Assembly (NCBI GenBank): GCA_013368325.1
Contig: JAACJK010000109.1
Coordinates: 1,178,001 to 1,242,000 of the forward strand
Length of the DNA stretch: 64,000 bases
Source: Ephemerocybe angulata
Taxonomy: Eukaryota > Basidiomycota > Agaricomycetes > Agaricales > Psathyrellaceae
Reading direction: 5' to 3'
Part shown: positions 34,119-47,094 of the stretch, piece by piece
Position numbering within the stretch: position 1 is the stretch's first letter
How the letters are laid out: every line of letters begins with the position of its first letter
Made by a program: the position numbers and the translations under genes
Notes under the pieces: model-generated
What the model saw: only the letters and a program-made list of their open reading frames with translations
What the model was told of the DNA's origin: nothing
Databases searched by the model: none

Positions 34119-37100
34119 CTACTCCTCCTTCGCATGATTGTGATTCTGCATAAACGCCATAGTCGATTTGACCCCGTCGGAAGCTTTCGACGAACTCTTC
34201 CGCGCAAGATACCTAAACGCGCGCGTCAGTCAAAACAAATATTACCCCAGACCGCATATAGACGCCTACCCCAGAATCTTTTCCCAGATCCGCAGTCCAT
34301 TAAGCGCCGCAATCTGCGAACGGTCCACCTGCTCCTCTGCAACCGACTGCCTGGGCGGGGCGTTCGGATTGTCGTGCGGGTCCATGGTCGCGCGGAACGC
34401 GTCAGAGGCTTTCATTCGCGGGACGGTTTGGTGTGTAACGGGCGCGGTATGGTATATGGTCTTTCTCAAGAGCGCCAAAGCCTCGGGCTGAGACCAAAAT
34501 TATGTTCAGTGCCATATCTGAAAGGGCCGGCGGGAGACCTACCGTATCGCGACGAGCCGCAATGGCAGATCCCGGCGGCTTCTCGTCCTTCAAGTCCAGT
34601 GGGCCCCACCTCCTATCCTTCTGGATCTCCCCGATCGACGTCTTCCTCTTCACCGCCCTCCCAGTCCCTTTCTCCCTCGGTGTCCCCACCATGGTCTCCG
34701 GGAATGACTCGTGTACAAGGCCCTGATCCAGAGCATGTTTGATGAGGCGTTCGGACTGGTGTATCAGATGTTTCCGCTTCTCGAGGACGCGGAGCCCCTG
34801 CTTCCTGTACTTCCTGTCCCATTCTTCTTGTCCACGGAGCCATCTCATCGCGGGAGCCTCGCGGATTTGGCCAATACGGTCCGCTGGTATTTTGAGGACC
34901 TCGATTGCGTCCTGAGGTTCCATGATTCGAGCTATACCACGCACGTCGACCCGTTCGCGAAGCATGATTATACGCCCTCCTTCTCGCTGAAAGGGTTTAC
35001 AGTTAGACTTCACACATCGAGCTCGCTCGCTCGCTTCTGCGCTCACCTGGGTTCGAGGTGAATCCATTTCGGGTGACCGCGTCGGTATCTCTTCGCTTAT
35101 AACAGCCTCATTCTGTTCAAGTAGTTCATCACTCTCCGGGTTGTCCTTACGATGCTCCTGATCGAGGGTGGGTGCTAGTGTCTGCGCCTTCTCTTTGTTT
35201 CTAGCCCACTTCCTAGGGCGCTTCTTCATATCGATGAATGGGGTGTCCCCAATAGCGATCGCGTTGTACTCGGGGAAGGGCTTCTGCTCGACGACATCCG
35301 GAGGCGATTGCGTAACATGTTTGATGAACTCTGCAATCGACCTGTACGCATAACGCGCCTTAACACGCAAACATCAGAAAAAACGCATATTGGAAGTTTC
35401 GAGTGCAGTCAGGACTTACACTATCCGTGAACATAAACACCGTCAAGACATGACACATCCCGTCGAAAACTTGCAGATGCACTTGAGTAGGCTTCGTGAA
35501 CTTATCCACATTCTCCCTCTGCCTAGTCACTTCCTCCAAGACAGAGTCCCGCACGGGGTATTGCGAGGGGTATGCCGCTCGGTGTGCGAGGTATATGATC
35601 TCGTCTCTTAGCACCTCCCCATCACCGGCCAAAATATATAAGGGAGGCAGATTGCCTAAAGAGCTTTGTGAAATGGGGGAAACCAGCGGGTGGGTCAGTT
35701 GCCTAGGATACATGAAGCGTAGAGTCAGCATTCTGTGTGGTTGCAAGAGAACAGATACTAAGAAAGACTTACTCGGTCGTCGCGTACATCTGTATTTGTG
35801 ACCTCAGCTCAAGAGGAGTCTGACTCGGATTCTCCATGAGGACCTTCGCAGGCTTCGGCTCCCAGTCCTCTATAATCTCCTCCGGGCTCTTCACATCCAC
35901 ACTCCTGCCCTCCTTTCCCCTCGAAGTTTCCCCAGTACTGAGATCCTTGGCCGAATCGACCATCGCTGGAGCAGGGTCTGGCGATGGGTATTTCTCCAGC
36001 ATCTCTTCCTGTGTCTCAACAGCATAATGGCCTTGAGGGACGTCGAGACCGCGCTCTTCCACCTCCGCACGCGCGAGCGAGGGTTTTAGCGTATCTACTT
36101 CTCCAGGTTTGGGAGGGGGGTTCGTAGTAGCCGGAACCACCCTAGGACTCTTGGGTGCTGGGTCCAATGGCCACAGAACGGAGGGCTTAGCAAGAAATCC
36201 ATGTTCGGGGATGATATCCTAAAGATTCGGACTCATGAGTATGATGCATGGCGAAGAGAAAGGACCTGGAGGTTGACATACCGTTTGAGTGTTTGTCATG
36301 ACGCTAGGGAAACTGTGGGTCAGGTCGACCCAAGGGCTGATTAAGGCTGCGCCGGAAGGCATTGGGAGGCCCAAGTCCCGGAGAATGCAAAGGACACTCA
36401 GGCACAGCCCTCCTCCCGCAGAGTCGCCGCAAAATACAATCTTCTGTGGGTCTACAGGCCGATGTAGGGCTTCAGGAGGCGGTCGAATAAGGTAGAAGTC
36501 TACATGGGAAGGTATTCAGGCACAGTGTGCTTAGAGTTCAGATGGACTCTTACAAGCCGCGAGGACATCTTGAACAGGACATGGCCAGGGGTACTGAGGA
36601 GCTTTCCTACACCCAAATGAACAATGAATTCGCCTCCATGACGCCTGGTGACATACCTGTAGTTTACGGTGAACGCACGACCCTTGAGTTTGTGCGCTGA
36701 TAGGGGTGGGTGATGTCAGAGTTACGAGGCCAGCATCATGCATACAATTAAAACCCGCATACCATGGCGTATGATTTGATGCCGGTGGGTATCTATCGTT
36801 GGGAATGCGATGTGAGATAATGGCCCCAAGTGTTCTGCCTAGAATTAGGAACGTACTAATACTGCCCCAGAAATATCCTCCTGAGGGTCAACAGGTTAGA
36901 AAGGGTTGAAATGAACACCGTATTCCTGCGCACCTCCATGAACATAGAACTGGATGAACAAAACGTCAGCGCAGCTGGCAACGAGGCATCGTCGTGTACG
37001 CACCATCACAGACTCTAGCTTTTCCATGCGGATGATGTCCTGCTCTTCCTTGCTGATTCTTTTGCCCTCGTACAGAACCTCCTCGTCCCCAATGTGGTCG

Positions 37101-37836
37101 CGCTCAGCTATCCACTCGGCGTCAATTCCATCTAGGCCTCGTACTTGCCACCACCTTTCGCCCCCTACGACTTTCTTGAGCTCATTTTGGCCGAACCATT
37201 TTATGAGGCAGTCGGCAGCGTCATTACAGGAGCTTAGAGGAACGCGAACAGGGCTTATTGCGACCCAATAGAGAGATGGAATGCGGGTGTTGGTACTATG
37301 AATAGGAGTGGTGTTAGACTATTCGAGTACACGATGGTCGCACTCACAATGCTTGAAGAGATTCTACAGTGTTCTTCGTGCCAAGTTCTATAAAAGCTAT
37401 ATTCACGCGTAAGAATGGAGAACGTCGGACGCGAACGACACTCGCTCACATTTGACGATGTGAAAGGCTCTGTAACATTGGGTTAGCCCAGTCCTGCTAA
37501 GGAGCTTTGACAGACGCACTCGTCGAATAATATATCATCCTGTGGTGCTTCTCGGCCCTCTTTCTTTCGAGCTTTCCTTTCTTTTTTGTGGCGCACCAGA
37601 GTCTTTACAACAACTGCCAGTGGAGCGTTAGCTTGCCCATTTCTCTGGATAAGACTGGCTACACACCTGGGGCAATATGAACTGCTGCAGAGGCAGTATT
37701 GACGGTCATTCCTGAGCGTCAACCTCTGTCCAAGGCCAAGCATGGATCGCCGCAACATATAACCTCGGAAGTTGGGATTTACGTCATAACCTCCTTTTCT
37801 CTCGGTTCTGGCGCCAATTGGGTGCTTTGTCAGCAT
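34119..37836 (-). CDS. Large alpha/beta-hydrolase (hormone-sensitive-lipase-like) with C-terminal extension
   Basis: Fifteen phase-consistent exons (37836-37520, 37469-37450, 37396-37348, 37295-37004, 36949-36934, 36880-36857, 36792-36763, 36696-36657, 36606-36554, 36499-36282, 36218-35773, 35702-35420, 35358-34543, 34487-34270, 34212-34119) give about 971 residues. Oxyanion-hole HGGGYFWGS is assembled over a 16-nt and a 24-nt exon. The nucleophile motif is GDSAGGG, the acid region GDGEVLRDE and the histidine region GMCHVLTVF, as in the alpha/beta-hydrolase_3 family. About 340 charged residues after the catalytic domain have no recognised fold but are seen in related basidiomycete proteins. 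The start is uncertain: the first 80 residues look unlike the rest, and an internal ATG at 37758 or 37743 is possible. Likely an ester or lipid hydrolase; the substrate is unknown. Confidence 0.8.
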
Positions 37837-37900
37837 CCTCTAACCGCGCTGCCATCATTCGCGTCCTGTTCACCGCCAGCCAGCCCAGCCAGAGCATGCA

Positions 37901-40900
37901 ATGATCACTTTCACGCCTCTCGCAGGCGCTGCCCGCTCGACCTCCACCACACCCCTGTCCTATGTCCTCCAGGTCGACGATGTCAGGATTCTGCTCGACT
38001 GCGGATCGCCGGACTGGATGCAGGAGCCGTCGCCGTTCAGCGAGAACATGCAGACCGACGAGGAGTCGAGCACACCTCCATGGCAGGAATACTGTGACAA
38101 GCTGAAAAAGTGAGCCAATAGCTAAATAGAGTTGAGGATTATGCCAATAATAATGCGTGTTCAGAGTCGCCCCTACTATCGACCTGGTGCTATTGTCGCA
38201 CGGAGACCTTGCGCATTGCGGACTGTATCCATGGGCGAATACACATTGGGGACTCAAAGCACCGGCCTACACCACCCTACCGGTGCAAGCCATGGGAAGG
38301 ATTGCAGTGACCGAAGACGTTGAAGGCCTCCGAGCAGAAATCAACATTGGAGAGGAACCAACGGAAAAGGCGGAGGGCGAGGACGTCGAAATGGAAGACA
38401 AGCCAGAGGAAGAAGCACGCCCAGAGACCCCCGTGCCCGGCCCCAAAGGAAAATGCGTTGCCACACTCATCGAGGTACAAGACTCTTTCGACTCTATCAA
38501 CACGCTTCGGTACTCCCAACCCATCCATCTGCAAGGTAAGTCACCTCCACCTTGTTCTCAGGGACCTTCCGCCAACATGGACCATAGGGAAATGCCAGGG
38601 CTTGACGATCACTGCGTTCAGTGCTGGACACACTCTCGGTGGCACAATATGGAAAATCCGTTCGCCGTCTTCAGGGACAATCCTCTACGCCGTGAACATC
38701 AACCACATGAAGGAGCGCCATCTCGACGGAACCGTGCTCATGATGCGCCCCGGGAACACCATTTTCGAGTCACTTGTACGGCCGGACGTCCTCATCACAG
38801 ATGCAGAGCGTGCCTCCGTTCTCACTAGCCGGAGAAAGGACAGGGATGCCGCACTCATAGGTTCGCAAACCATCCACTCACCCAATTGTTGTTCCGTCTA
38901 ATCCAAATTGCTGTTAGATACCATAACCGCAACCCTCTCCTCTCGCTCCTCTCTCCTCCTCCCTTGTGACTCCAGCACCCGAATTCTCGAACTCCTCGTC
39001 CTGCTCGACCAACACTGGAGCTACTCAAAACTCCACTTCCCCATCTGCCTCCTCTCGCGTACAGGCCGAGAAATGCTGACCTTTGTCCGTAGCATGATGG
39101 AATGGCTCGGCGGCACGATCAGCAAAGAAGACGTCGGCGACGACGGGAAGCGGCGGTACCACAACCGGAGGCGGCGAGACGAAGAGGAAGGCGAGGACGC
39201 CCTGGGTGCGCTAGCTCTGAGGTTCAAGCACCTCGAGTTCTTCCCGAACCCACAGGCCCTTCTCCAGCGGCACTCGTCCAAGGATCCTAAACTGATTCTT
39301 GCAGTGCCCGCGTCGCTGTCTCACGGACCGTCAAGGCACCTGTTCGCGGACTTTGCTGCTGTCCCGGACAATGTTGTGTTGCTCACGCAGCGGGGCCCTG
39401 AAGGGACGCTCAGTCGATCGCTCTTTGACCACTGGAACGAGGCACAACGCGGAGACACCACCTGGGACAAGGGTAAAATTGGCCGGAACGTCATGTTGGA
39501 CGGGTCAATCAAACTCAAAGTGCGTAACCCCCTCATCTTACCTGCCCGCCCGTATTGAATGAACGAACGAAATAGATGTGCCATAAAGTACCACTACAAG
39601 GCGCTGAGCTTGAGGAGTACATCCAGAAAGAACGCGCTGCCAAGGAAAAAGAGGCCGCACACCAAGCCGCCATGGCGCGCAACCAGCGCATGCTCGAGGC
39701 GGATGAAGACGACAGCGACGACTCCGAGCCGGACTCGGACGAAGACGACGAGGACGAGATCCAGGAGGCGCTGGGTGCGGACATGATCGACAGCGACGAC
39801 GAGGCGCAGCAGCCGAAGCCCGCGTCGAAGCGGAAGCGGAAGGGCAACAAGGACGTGGACGCGGCAGAGTGGGGCGAGGGCGACGAGGCGCTGACGAAGC
39901 AGCTGCTGTCGTATGATATCTATTTGAAGGGCAAGGTCGCGAAGTCGACGTCGTTCTTTAAGAGCGTGGGCGGCCAGGCGCAGAGGTTTAGGATGTTCCC
40001 GCATGTTGATAAGCGGCGGAGGGTGGATGAGTTTGGTGAGACGATTGATGTGGGGATGTGGTTGAGGAAGGGGAAGGCACTTGAGGAAGAGGCGGAGAAG
40101 GAGGAGACGGAGCAGAAGCCTATTGAGGAGGACGAAGTGAGTCGAGTTTGGCATCCACCCGATATCCCTACTAATATATTGTTGCTTAGAAACTCGCAGA
40201 GCCTCCGTCGAAATATGTGGAATCCGAGGTGGAAGTCCAGCTAGCATGTCGCTTGCTGTTCATTGACATGGAGGGTTTGAACGATGGACGAGCTGTCAAG
40301 ACCATCGTTCCTCAAGTTAACCCAAGAAAAATGGTACATATCCTCCTTTTTGCTTGTACGAATGGTCTTCTGACGAATATGTACAGATCATCGTGCACGC
40401 CTCAGAACTTTCAACTCAAGCCTTGATCGAGTCCTCAGCGAGCATCAAGACCATGACGAAAGACATCTTTGCCCCCACCGCCGGGGAGACCATCCAGATC
40501 GGTCAACAAGTCAACAGCTTCTCCATCTCGATCAGCGACGAGATGCTCAAGTCGCTCCGAATGTCTAGGGTATGTCACTTCTACTTTACTCGCGAATCAA
40601 TTAACATAACCTTCCGTGCTACAGTTCGAAGACAACGAAGTAGCCTACGTCCGCGGACGCGTCGTGGCGCACCCGAACAGCATCATCCCCATTCTCGAGC
40701 CCACGACAGCCAGTCTCCCCTCCACCTCCGCCCCCCGCGAGCTCGGCGCGCGCAAGCTCGGGTCGCGGCCGCAGGTTGCGCTCCCGCACTCGACGATGAT
40801 CGGGGAGCTCAAGCTTACGGCGCTCAAAGCGCGCCTTGCCAGCGTCGGGATTCAGGCGGAGCTTATTGGTGAGGGTGTGCTGGTGTGCGGCGCGGGGGCG

Positions 40901-41053
40901 AAGGCGCAGGGTAATGGGGAGGGGTTGGAGGAGACTGTTGCTGTGAGGAAGAAGGCGAGGGGGAGTGTGGAGCTTGAGGGGAATGTGTCGGATATTTATT
41001 ATACGGTGAGGAGGGAGATATATAATTTACATGCGCTTGTGGCTGCTATCTAG
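37901..41053 (+). CDS. CFT2: Cleavage and polyadenylation factor subunit 2 (CPSF2/Cft2)
   Basis: Eight exons (37901-38109, 38165-38535, 38588-38860, 38918-39519, 39576-40136, 40190-40333, 40387-40569, 40625-41053) give 923 residues. The N-terminal metallo-beta-lactamase fold starts MITFTPLAGAAR and carries VLLSHGDLAHCG where active CPSF3 has HxHxDH. The zinc ligands are therefore degenerate, as expected for this non-catalytic partner. The beta-CASP domain follows (SAGHTLGGTIWKI, LLPCDSSTRILELL), then an acidic insert and the C-terminal domain (NPRKMIIVHAS). It acts in mRNA 3'-end processing with the CPSF3/Ysh1 endonuclease. The start codon is only 64 bp from the proposed start of the divergent hydrolase gene, which also argues that the hydrolase starts further inside. 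Confidence 0.92.
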
Positions 41054-41839
41054 TGTGTATATCGAGATCAAGACATTGTAGATTTTGTACTGAGCAGTCT
41101 AACTGTGTCTGGTGTTTCCGCGTTTCCGTTGAGGGCTGGGGTACCTTCAGCTCGAGGATGATGTACTGCGATGACTACTAGCACAGAGATCTATTAATAT
41201 CCCTATGTTCGTCCTATCTTCAGGCTATCCTCGGTCATCAAAAGTCGACTCACCTCGGGGCAACGACTGGCAACGATGGCTCCTATGTACGTTGAAGGAT
41301 AATATTTTTCCGGTTACTTGAGTCTCGACCTGTTCCTTTCAGTATGATATCTTCCCGCGAACTCAATGAAGTGGCTTGATCAGTCTCTATGGCGGTCTAT
41401 GTTGGTATCTAAGTACTTAGCAGAAGAGTAAGCTCAAGCTTCAAGCTCAACTTGAGTTGCTTCACCCGCCGGTGTGCGTAGACACGGTTCCACTATCTCT
41501 TTTACTCGATCGCGAGTCTTGCTCGTTTGATTCCAGATACCGCCTGAATCGGCCTGATGGACGTGCATGATCTCCCTCACCTCGGTTGGCGCCCCTGGTT
41601 GCATCCTGTGACCATGTGTACATGTATGTTCCCCGCCCTCTCACACATGCCTTCTCCCATGTCAATTACTTATAACATGGTGATGAAACGCTAAACTTTC
41701 TTCAGAACACCGCAGGGTCCCAAGGCGCGATGACTTATATCTGAGGCCCAGCCCACGCGTGTGCCTTGGTTCTCCCCACCTTTCGTTGTGCACGCCAGCG
41801 AGAATATACCAGCTACTAGCGCCCTCGAACCGCTCAGCC
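41054..41839. other. Intergenic
   Basis: CFT2 3' flank and upstream region of the DUF6533 gene. Short AAGCTCAA/CAAGCTT-type repeats occur near 41430-41455. No gene was recognised. Confidence 0.45.
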
Positions 41840-43573
41840 ATGTCTGCAGTTACTAGCCCAGCAGCTCAAGCGGCGGCGGCAAAGCTAATCGAGGCTATTA
41901 AGGCCAATGTGATCGTCAATGTGAGTTGTGTTATCGCATGTCTCCTAACAGGCTCCATGTACTTACCGATCGTAGTATACGGTGCGTCCCCCTGGCTCTC
42001 CTTTAGCTCTTTCGTGTCCTCAACTTGCTTCCAGGCCATTGGGTGCACTGCTTTCATTGTATGGAAAGATCCCTCCGGAGTATGACTTCTTCGCGTGGGC
42101 GCTTAACTCCTTGACAGGTGGCTGATTATCTGCAAACGCTGCCCGACGAGGTTCGAAATTTTCCATACTACACTGTATGGCAGACCCGTTTATACTGATG
42201 TCTTCTAATTGTCAGATCGAGTACATGTGGCCAACAGACTGGAGCCTCGTCAAAGTCTTGTTCATCCTGGTCCGTTATTATCCTTTCGTGCATACCTCGA
42301 TATCTACCTGGCGTACGTGTTTCCTTGGGACTGCTCCATTGGAGGGATTTGTATGAACTGACGTTTATGCAAAGATCATGGTACGGGCTCGTTAACTGGG
42401 AGCGAATGCTTTGTTCCCTTTATTATGGATGCATGTGAGTGCAGTGATAGTATATATCTACCCCAACTAAACACCTGATCATCGTCAATGTCCTGACAGT
42501 TTCATGCCTTACCATAACTGTGATTTGCGAGGGTACGTACGCTCTCCACTGGGAGCTGAATGCCACTTACTATCCAACTTTCAGCGATCAGTTATATACG
42601 GCTGTGGGCATTCTCCGGAAGAAACAAGTATCTCCTTGTATTTTTAGTCCCATACTACACCGTAAGTTTCAGGCATTGTCTTCATTAAATGAGCCAAAGT
42701 TAACCCCCCCAATAGGCAATCAGAGGAGTGGAGTTCTACTATTTGATTCAATTTGTCAAGACACTCGACTGTAAGTACCCTGCAATGCAATAGGACCTCG
42801 TTTGTCACTTACTTATCCCCTTAGTCCTCAAAGCACCCGCGGGCGCCAATTTAGGATGCATAGCTACGAAAGCCGAGAGTAAACTGCTGTCTGCGGTCTT
42901 CATAACAGTTCTCATCAGCCTAACAAGTTAGCAGTGTATGACCTTGCGACGAAGGCCTCCATCTAACAGTGTCTACCTTTTGCAGGTATAACCCTCCTGA
43001 TGATGTTCATTGCATATCAGCGGCGCCTAATTGCCGCGGGAATTGGAGGTAGCGGCAGTCTGTTCAAGTTATTTTATCGGGATGGAATCTTCTACTTCGT
43101 CTGCTTGTCCTGTGAGAGAATCTCCATATGCCCCCCTAGAATCGACTCACATGCCACCTCCTCAGCATTTGCGATAGCGAATATCGTTTGCGACTTTGCG
43201 GCACCGGTAAGTCCTGCAGGCCACCTCACCCATACCTTCACAATTTCTAAACCCACTCATAGCAAAACGGAATACATTTTATCATGGTCCAGTGAGTGGT
43301 TCACCCAACCGCAGCCCTATTCGACCCTAATGACGCCTCTTGCTCTGCAGAGTCATGTCCGCCACGCAAGGCCAAATAGCAGGCCGCATGCTCATCGACC
43401 TTCGCGTCCACGCACGTAAAGACATTTCAACAGCAGGGAATCTGCCGTACCTTCTCCAAAGTACCACCGACAGGCCGCGAACAGACATCGAATTCGCGCC
43501 ATACAACTCGCATGTCGTCCCGAAGGCCTTCGTCCAAGTCCGTACAGAGACGACGTCCTTGAAGGACTATTAG
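41840..43573 (+). CDS. DUF6533 multi-pass membrane protein, 14 exons
   Basis: Exons: 41840-41920, 41976-41981, 42035-42058, 42118-42150, 42216-42312, 42375-42434, 42500-42532, 42585-42661, 42716-42770, 42825-42926, 42986-43111, 43166-43206, 43263-43291, 43351-43573. They total 328 residues with consistent phase throughout. The N-terminal DUF6533 block reads ADYLQTLPDEIEYMWPTDW then SLVKVLFILVRYYPF. Several hydrophobic helices follow, and the late segment SLFKLFYRDGIFYFVCLS is typical of the family. This is a large, basidiomycete-expanded family of unknown function with about seven membrane segments. Exon 2 is a 6-nt microexon (Tyr-Thr). Some short-exon boundaries could shift, so the overall call is firmer than each junction. 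Confidence 0.8.
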
Positions 43574-43658
43574 CCGATGATCTACTTCCCAGATGTTAAT
43601 GTATTATAGAATAGGCCTATAACGAAACGAATGAACGAATACGAACTGCTCTGCTCCC

Positions 43659-44528
43659 TTAATCGACCTTCTTGTCCTGACCAGTGGCCGACGATTTAGC
43701 ACGTTCTTCATCGCTCTCCAGGCGCGCAATAACGGCCCTCGCAATAAAGATCCCTACACCAGCAGCACCTATGATCGCGAAGACCGTAGGCACCATGGAC
43801 TCAGGCAACACCCCAAAGATGAGGGGTTCCAGCTGAATGATGAGCGGAATAGGGTGGGGCAGCACGTTCGGGTCTTGCGACTTCGCCAACTCGTGCTTGG
43901 GGTTTAGGACCCCGGTGTTCACGAGCTGTATTCGCGCGAATTTTCGGCGGACATGGTAGTTCGTTGATCGGGGTCGGTTTCGGAGGCGACGTGGCGGCCC
44001 TGGTCGTGGAAGCGGAGCAATGTCGGAGGAGTCAAATATCTTGAGGTACGCGTCGACGGGGTACTACGGACTGCTCAGCAGGGACAGAAGTGGGTGGATG
44101 GCGTTGGAGAACGTACCTCGGCCGACCATGATAACCGAACGGTAAACTTGGTATAACTCGCCCACGGTTTGGCATCAAGGTCGATGGCCAGCCATAGCTC
44201 CTGGATGCAGTTCTCTGGGACGGTGGTGGGGGACCAGTGGTATAAACGGACACAAGGATCCTTGTTCACGGCGGACTTGGGTGTGTCCAATGGATTGGCA
44301 GTTAGGTTCCATTCCAGTCGCGGTTGGGCATGGTTAAGCGTAGGCCTATGATTCAACTGTCAGCGAAGTGTAAGCCAGAATGGCCGAATTCGATGCTCAC
44401 CATTCCCTGACGAACCAAATATCGAAATTACGGGCTGCGTTGGCCTCAAAGTTCGCAATTTCGGTGTTCGCTAATGCAAGCGTGAAGGTCAAGAACAAGA
44501 AAGATAACCGATATGCATAATGCATCAT
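43659..44528 (-). CDS. Probable ER type I membrane protein, fungal-specific
   Basis: Exons 44528-44401, 44345-44117 and 44063-43659 give 253 residues. A hydrophobic N-terminal signal peptide (YRLSFLFLTFTLALA) precedes a lumenal domain with an N-glycosylation sequon in WNLTA and two cysteines. A C-terminal membrane helix (about 205-228, VPTVFAIIGAAGVGIFIA) follows, with a short charged cytosolic tail ending QDKKVD. The layout suggests a single-pass ER or secretory-pathway protein. I do not recognise a named family with confidence; distant similarity to GPI-biosynthesis accessory subunits is possible but unproven. It converges with the DUF6533 gene (85 bp between stops). Confidence 0.7.
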
Positions 44529-46089
44529 GGGAGTCGGAAACTGAGAATGCGTAGTCATCGCATCGTACGTACTTTAACGAGGATCCCATCTTCCTACATC
44601 GGTTGTCACAGGCTCCAGTGGTGCGTCGCGAACTGTCAGGTGTGATAGTCACCGATCTGTGGAATGGAAAGGATGCGGTTCAGCTCCCGGTGGGTGATAA
44701 GAGGTGGTGGGTTGGGCGCCTGATCGACTGGAACCTGAAGATCGCGTTCGCTCGTTGTCGATGTAATGGGTAGGTGGGCGTTATCTCAGTGGGTGTCTGT
44801 GGGATTCGAATGCTCTGTTTTGAAGCCAGCGGAAAATTGCTCGTTTGCCGAAGGAAGGGCTAGGACGCGGTAACATGACTGGCATGTTGTTGAGAGCTTC
44901 CGAACTCGTTACTCGATCGTAGGTGGGTTCCGAAGTCGATGGATGGGGAATATGGGCGCCGTGGATGTAGGTTTTTTCTCTACCATTTGGAGCGACTGGT
45001 CCAAGGTTGCGGTGCATTCTAACTCTCCCTGACAACTTGATTCGCAGAAGGAACGTGTACGAAGGAATGATATCGCATTTTTAAAGTCTACGCACATACA
45101 ATTGAGAGTGTATAGAAATGTTCCCGTCATGGTTCGTCCAGACCGTCAAAGTCACATAGTGACACACCCTCCGAGGAGGGTGGGGTACGGTAGGGTAAGG
45201 AATATGACGATGCCCCAAGGCTTCCTCGACCGCCACGCTCAAATCGACGCCGAGGCGGACTCGAGCGAGCAGTGAGCAAGACAATGAGACTCGTTCTCGT
45301 GAGCACCCCGAGAGATGCCTGCCTCCGACAACCAGAAGATGTATCGCCCCTCAGACGAGTGAACGTCTGTGCGCGAGCTGGGCGCTTCGGTGGTTGAGTG
45401 CGGACACTTGGAGGAAAAGCCAGTCCGGCGAAAATCCGCGTCTTATATATTCGGACGCGCCCGAAATTTTCTCGCGCGTCGGCTAAACGGCACGTGACTA
45501 CATACCGGAGATTGATGGGATCGCGTGAGAGGCCGACGCGCCTGGCAGGGATTCTTGTTTATCGCCTTTGTTCTCGACGACAACGACCCCGACGTCCTTA
45601 TAATTTACGACCAGCGAAACCCCCGCAGTGCTGTTGCCACAGCCACCGTCTCCACGCCCGAGTACAAGACCCTCAGTCCGCGCTTCGATTCCTTCGAGCC
45701 ACTTGTCCTGTCTTTGGGATCTATTCTATTCTCGTTGTCATTGTCGACCGTCAACCACGACCATCACGCCTTATATACCGTACCAGCTGTTCGATCTGCT
45801 CCCTCGTGGCTTGAAGAGCACCCACCGAGACGCCAGTAACCGCGCCCTGCCAAGATTCAAGATCCACGCGTAGTTTCACGGCTTCGCCCTCGAGGTACCC
45901 CGCCCGCAAAATAGCACAGGAATACAGCTGACAAGCCTGCATTCTGGCCGTATCAGCAAGCACCACGAACTCGACCAGCATCCAAGCGCTCTCGCCCTCA
46001 GAACCGCGACAACCCCTAAATCAAGCGTTGCCGGCACAGCCACATTCATACGCCTCTTCCCCTCTGACCCCCACTATCGCCCAGCAACT
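44529..46089. other. Long intergenic region
   Basis: About 1.56 kb between divergent genes. Several open frames exist on both strands (for example 44781-45284 minus, 45398-45981) but they overlap each other, lack family resemblance and have no splice support. An E-box CACGTG is at about 45491. No RNA gene was recognised. Confidence 0.45.
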
Positions 46090-47094
46090 ATGCAGACAAA
46101 TCGTCGAAAACCAGTCTGTCACACCTGTTTGGGGTACATGGAGGGTCACAAGCGCGTTGGAGGTTCGCCAGTCTGCCCTCCGCCCGACAAGCGCGTCCCT
46201 GCGAGCGTGAGCCCTGGCCGCTCGCTCATCTCACCCCCACCGTCGCCCAGTCGCCAAACTACCCTCGGCTCCCCCGTTCCCCTCACAGACCGCAGTCTCT
46301 CCCATGATCCCTCGGTCCCGCGAGAACCCTCCTTCGAAGTCTGCAACAAACTCAAATTCGAGCACCTGCCCGGTGGAGGCTATCGTCGTCGGAACCCGAA
46401 CTGGGACAGCGCAGCGGACCTCAAGGCTTATTCACGGCACCAACAGGCTTTCCCTCAGACACCTGTGAGAGGGTACCGCGCACCCTCACCTGCAGCATCG
46501 CTCGTCCCCACCGTCCTGGATGACCATGAACACGACGCAGACATCGACCAGATCAGCGATGTCAGCTCTGATGACGACGCGTTCAACTCGAATTCGAGCG
46601 ACGCTTCTGCAGAGACGCTGGACGGCAGGGACATGTACCCCGATACGCGCTTGGGCCGGCAGGGCAGCTTCGTCGCGCGCATCGCGGACTACGCAAAGTT
46701 CAACAAGTCCATGGTCACCATCTTCCGTGCCAAGAAGAGCGATGTCGACCGGATAGAGCAGGTCACAAGTCGGCGGGGGGTCTACACGGCGACTATGTCT
46801 CGGTCAACTTCAGGTGCCTCTTCATCAAACCCTAGACCAATTCCTACTGGCGACAGTTCCATGCTCGTCGTTCTTGGCAAGAGCCCGGACTTTGTGGATG
46901 AGGTCGCCGCCAGGACTCAGGCGGCGATGCTCGCTGAAGGCAGCTCTCGAAGTAGTTCGGAGAAATACATGCCCGGTACCCTCACCCGGAACCCGTCTCT
47001 CGAAGGTCCGCGCCTGGTCACCTTTTTCCAAATGTTCATCATCGCCGCGTTCACCAGCGTCACTGTCGTCTTCGGGATCTCTTTACTTGGGTAA
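46090..47094 (+). CDS. Uncharacterised protein with N-terminal CxxC and C-terminal membrane segment
   Basis: A single exon of 334 residues. The N-terminus has VCHTCLGYMEGHKR and a third cysteine in SPVCPPP, a possible small metal-binding patch. A Ser/Pro-rich stretch follows, then FEHLPGGGYRRRNPNWD (conserved-looking), an acidic serine-rich section and SFVARIADYAKFNKSM. The last 25 residues (VTFFQMFIIAAFTSVTVVFGIS) form one hydrophobic helix ending at the C-terminus, as in tail-anchored proteins. I do not recognise it; the composition and the ordered block suggest a real, probably basidiomycete-specific gene. Confidence 0.65.
   Translation: MQTNRRKPVCHTCLGYMEGHKRVGGSPVCPPPDKRVPASVSPGRSLISPPPSPSRQTTLGSPVPLTDRSLSHDPSVPREPSFEVCNKLKFEHLPGGGYRRRNPNWDSAADLKAYSRHQQAFPQTPVRGYRAPSPAASLVPTVLDDHEHDADIDQISDVSSDDDAFNSNSSDASAETLDGRDMYPDTRLGRQGSFVARIADYAKFNKSMVTIFRAKKSDVDRIEQVTSRRGVYTATMSRSTSGASSSNPRPIPTGDSSMLVVLGKSPDFVDEVAARTQAAMLAEGSSRSSSEKYMPGTLTRNPSLEGPRLVTFFQMFIIAAFTSVTVVFGISLLG

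Noticed and set aside
44781..45981. Several overlapping open frames of 60-140 codons
   Set aside because: They conflict with each other on both strands, have no family resemblance and no consistent splice signals.
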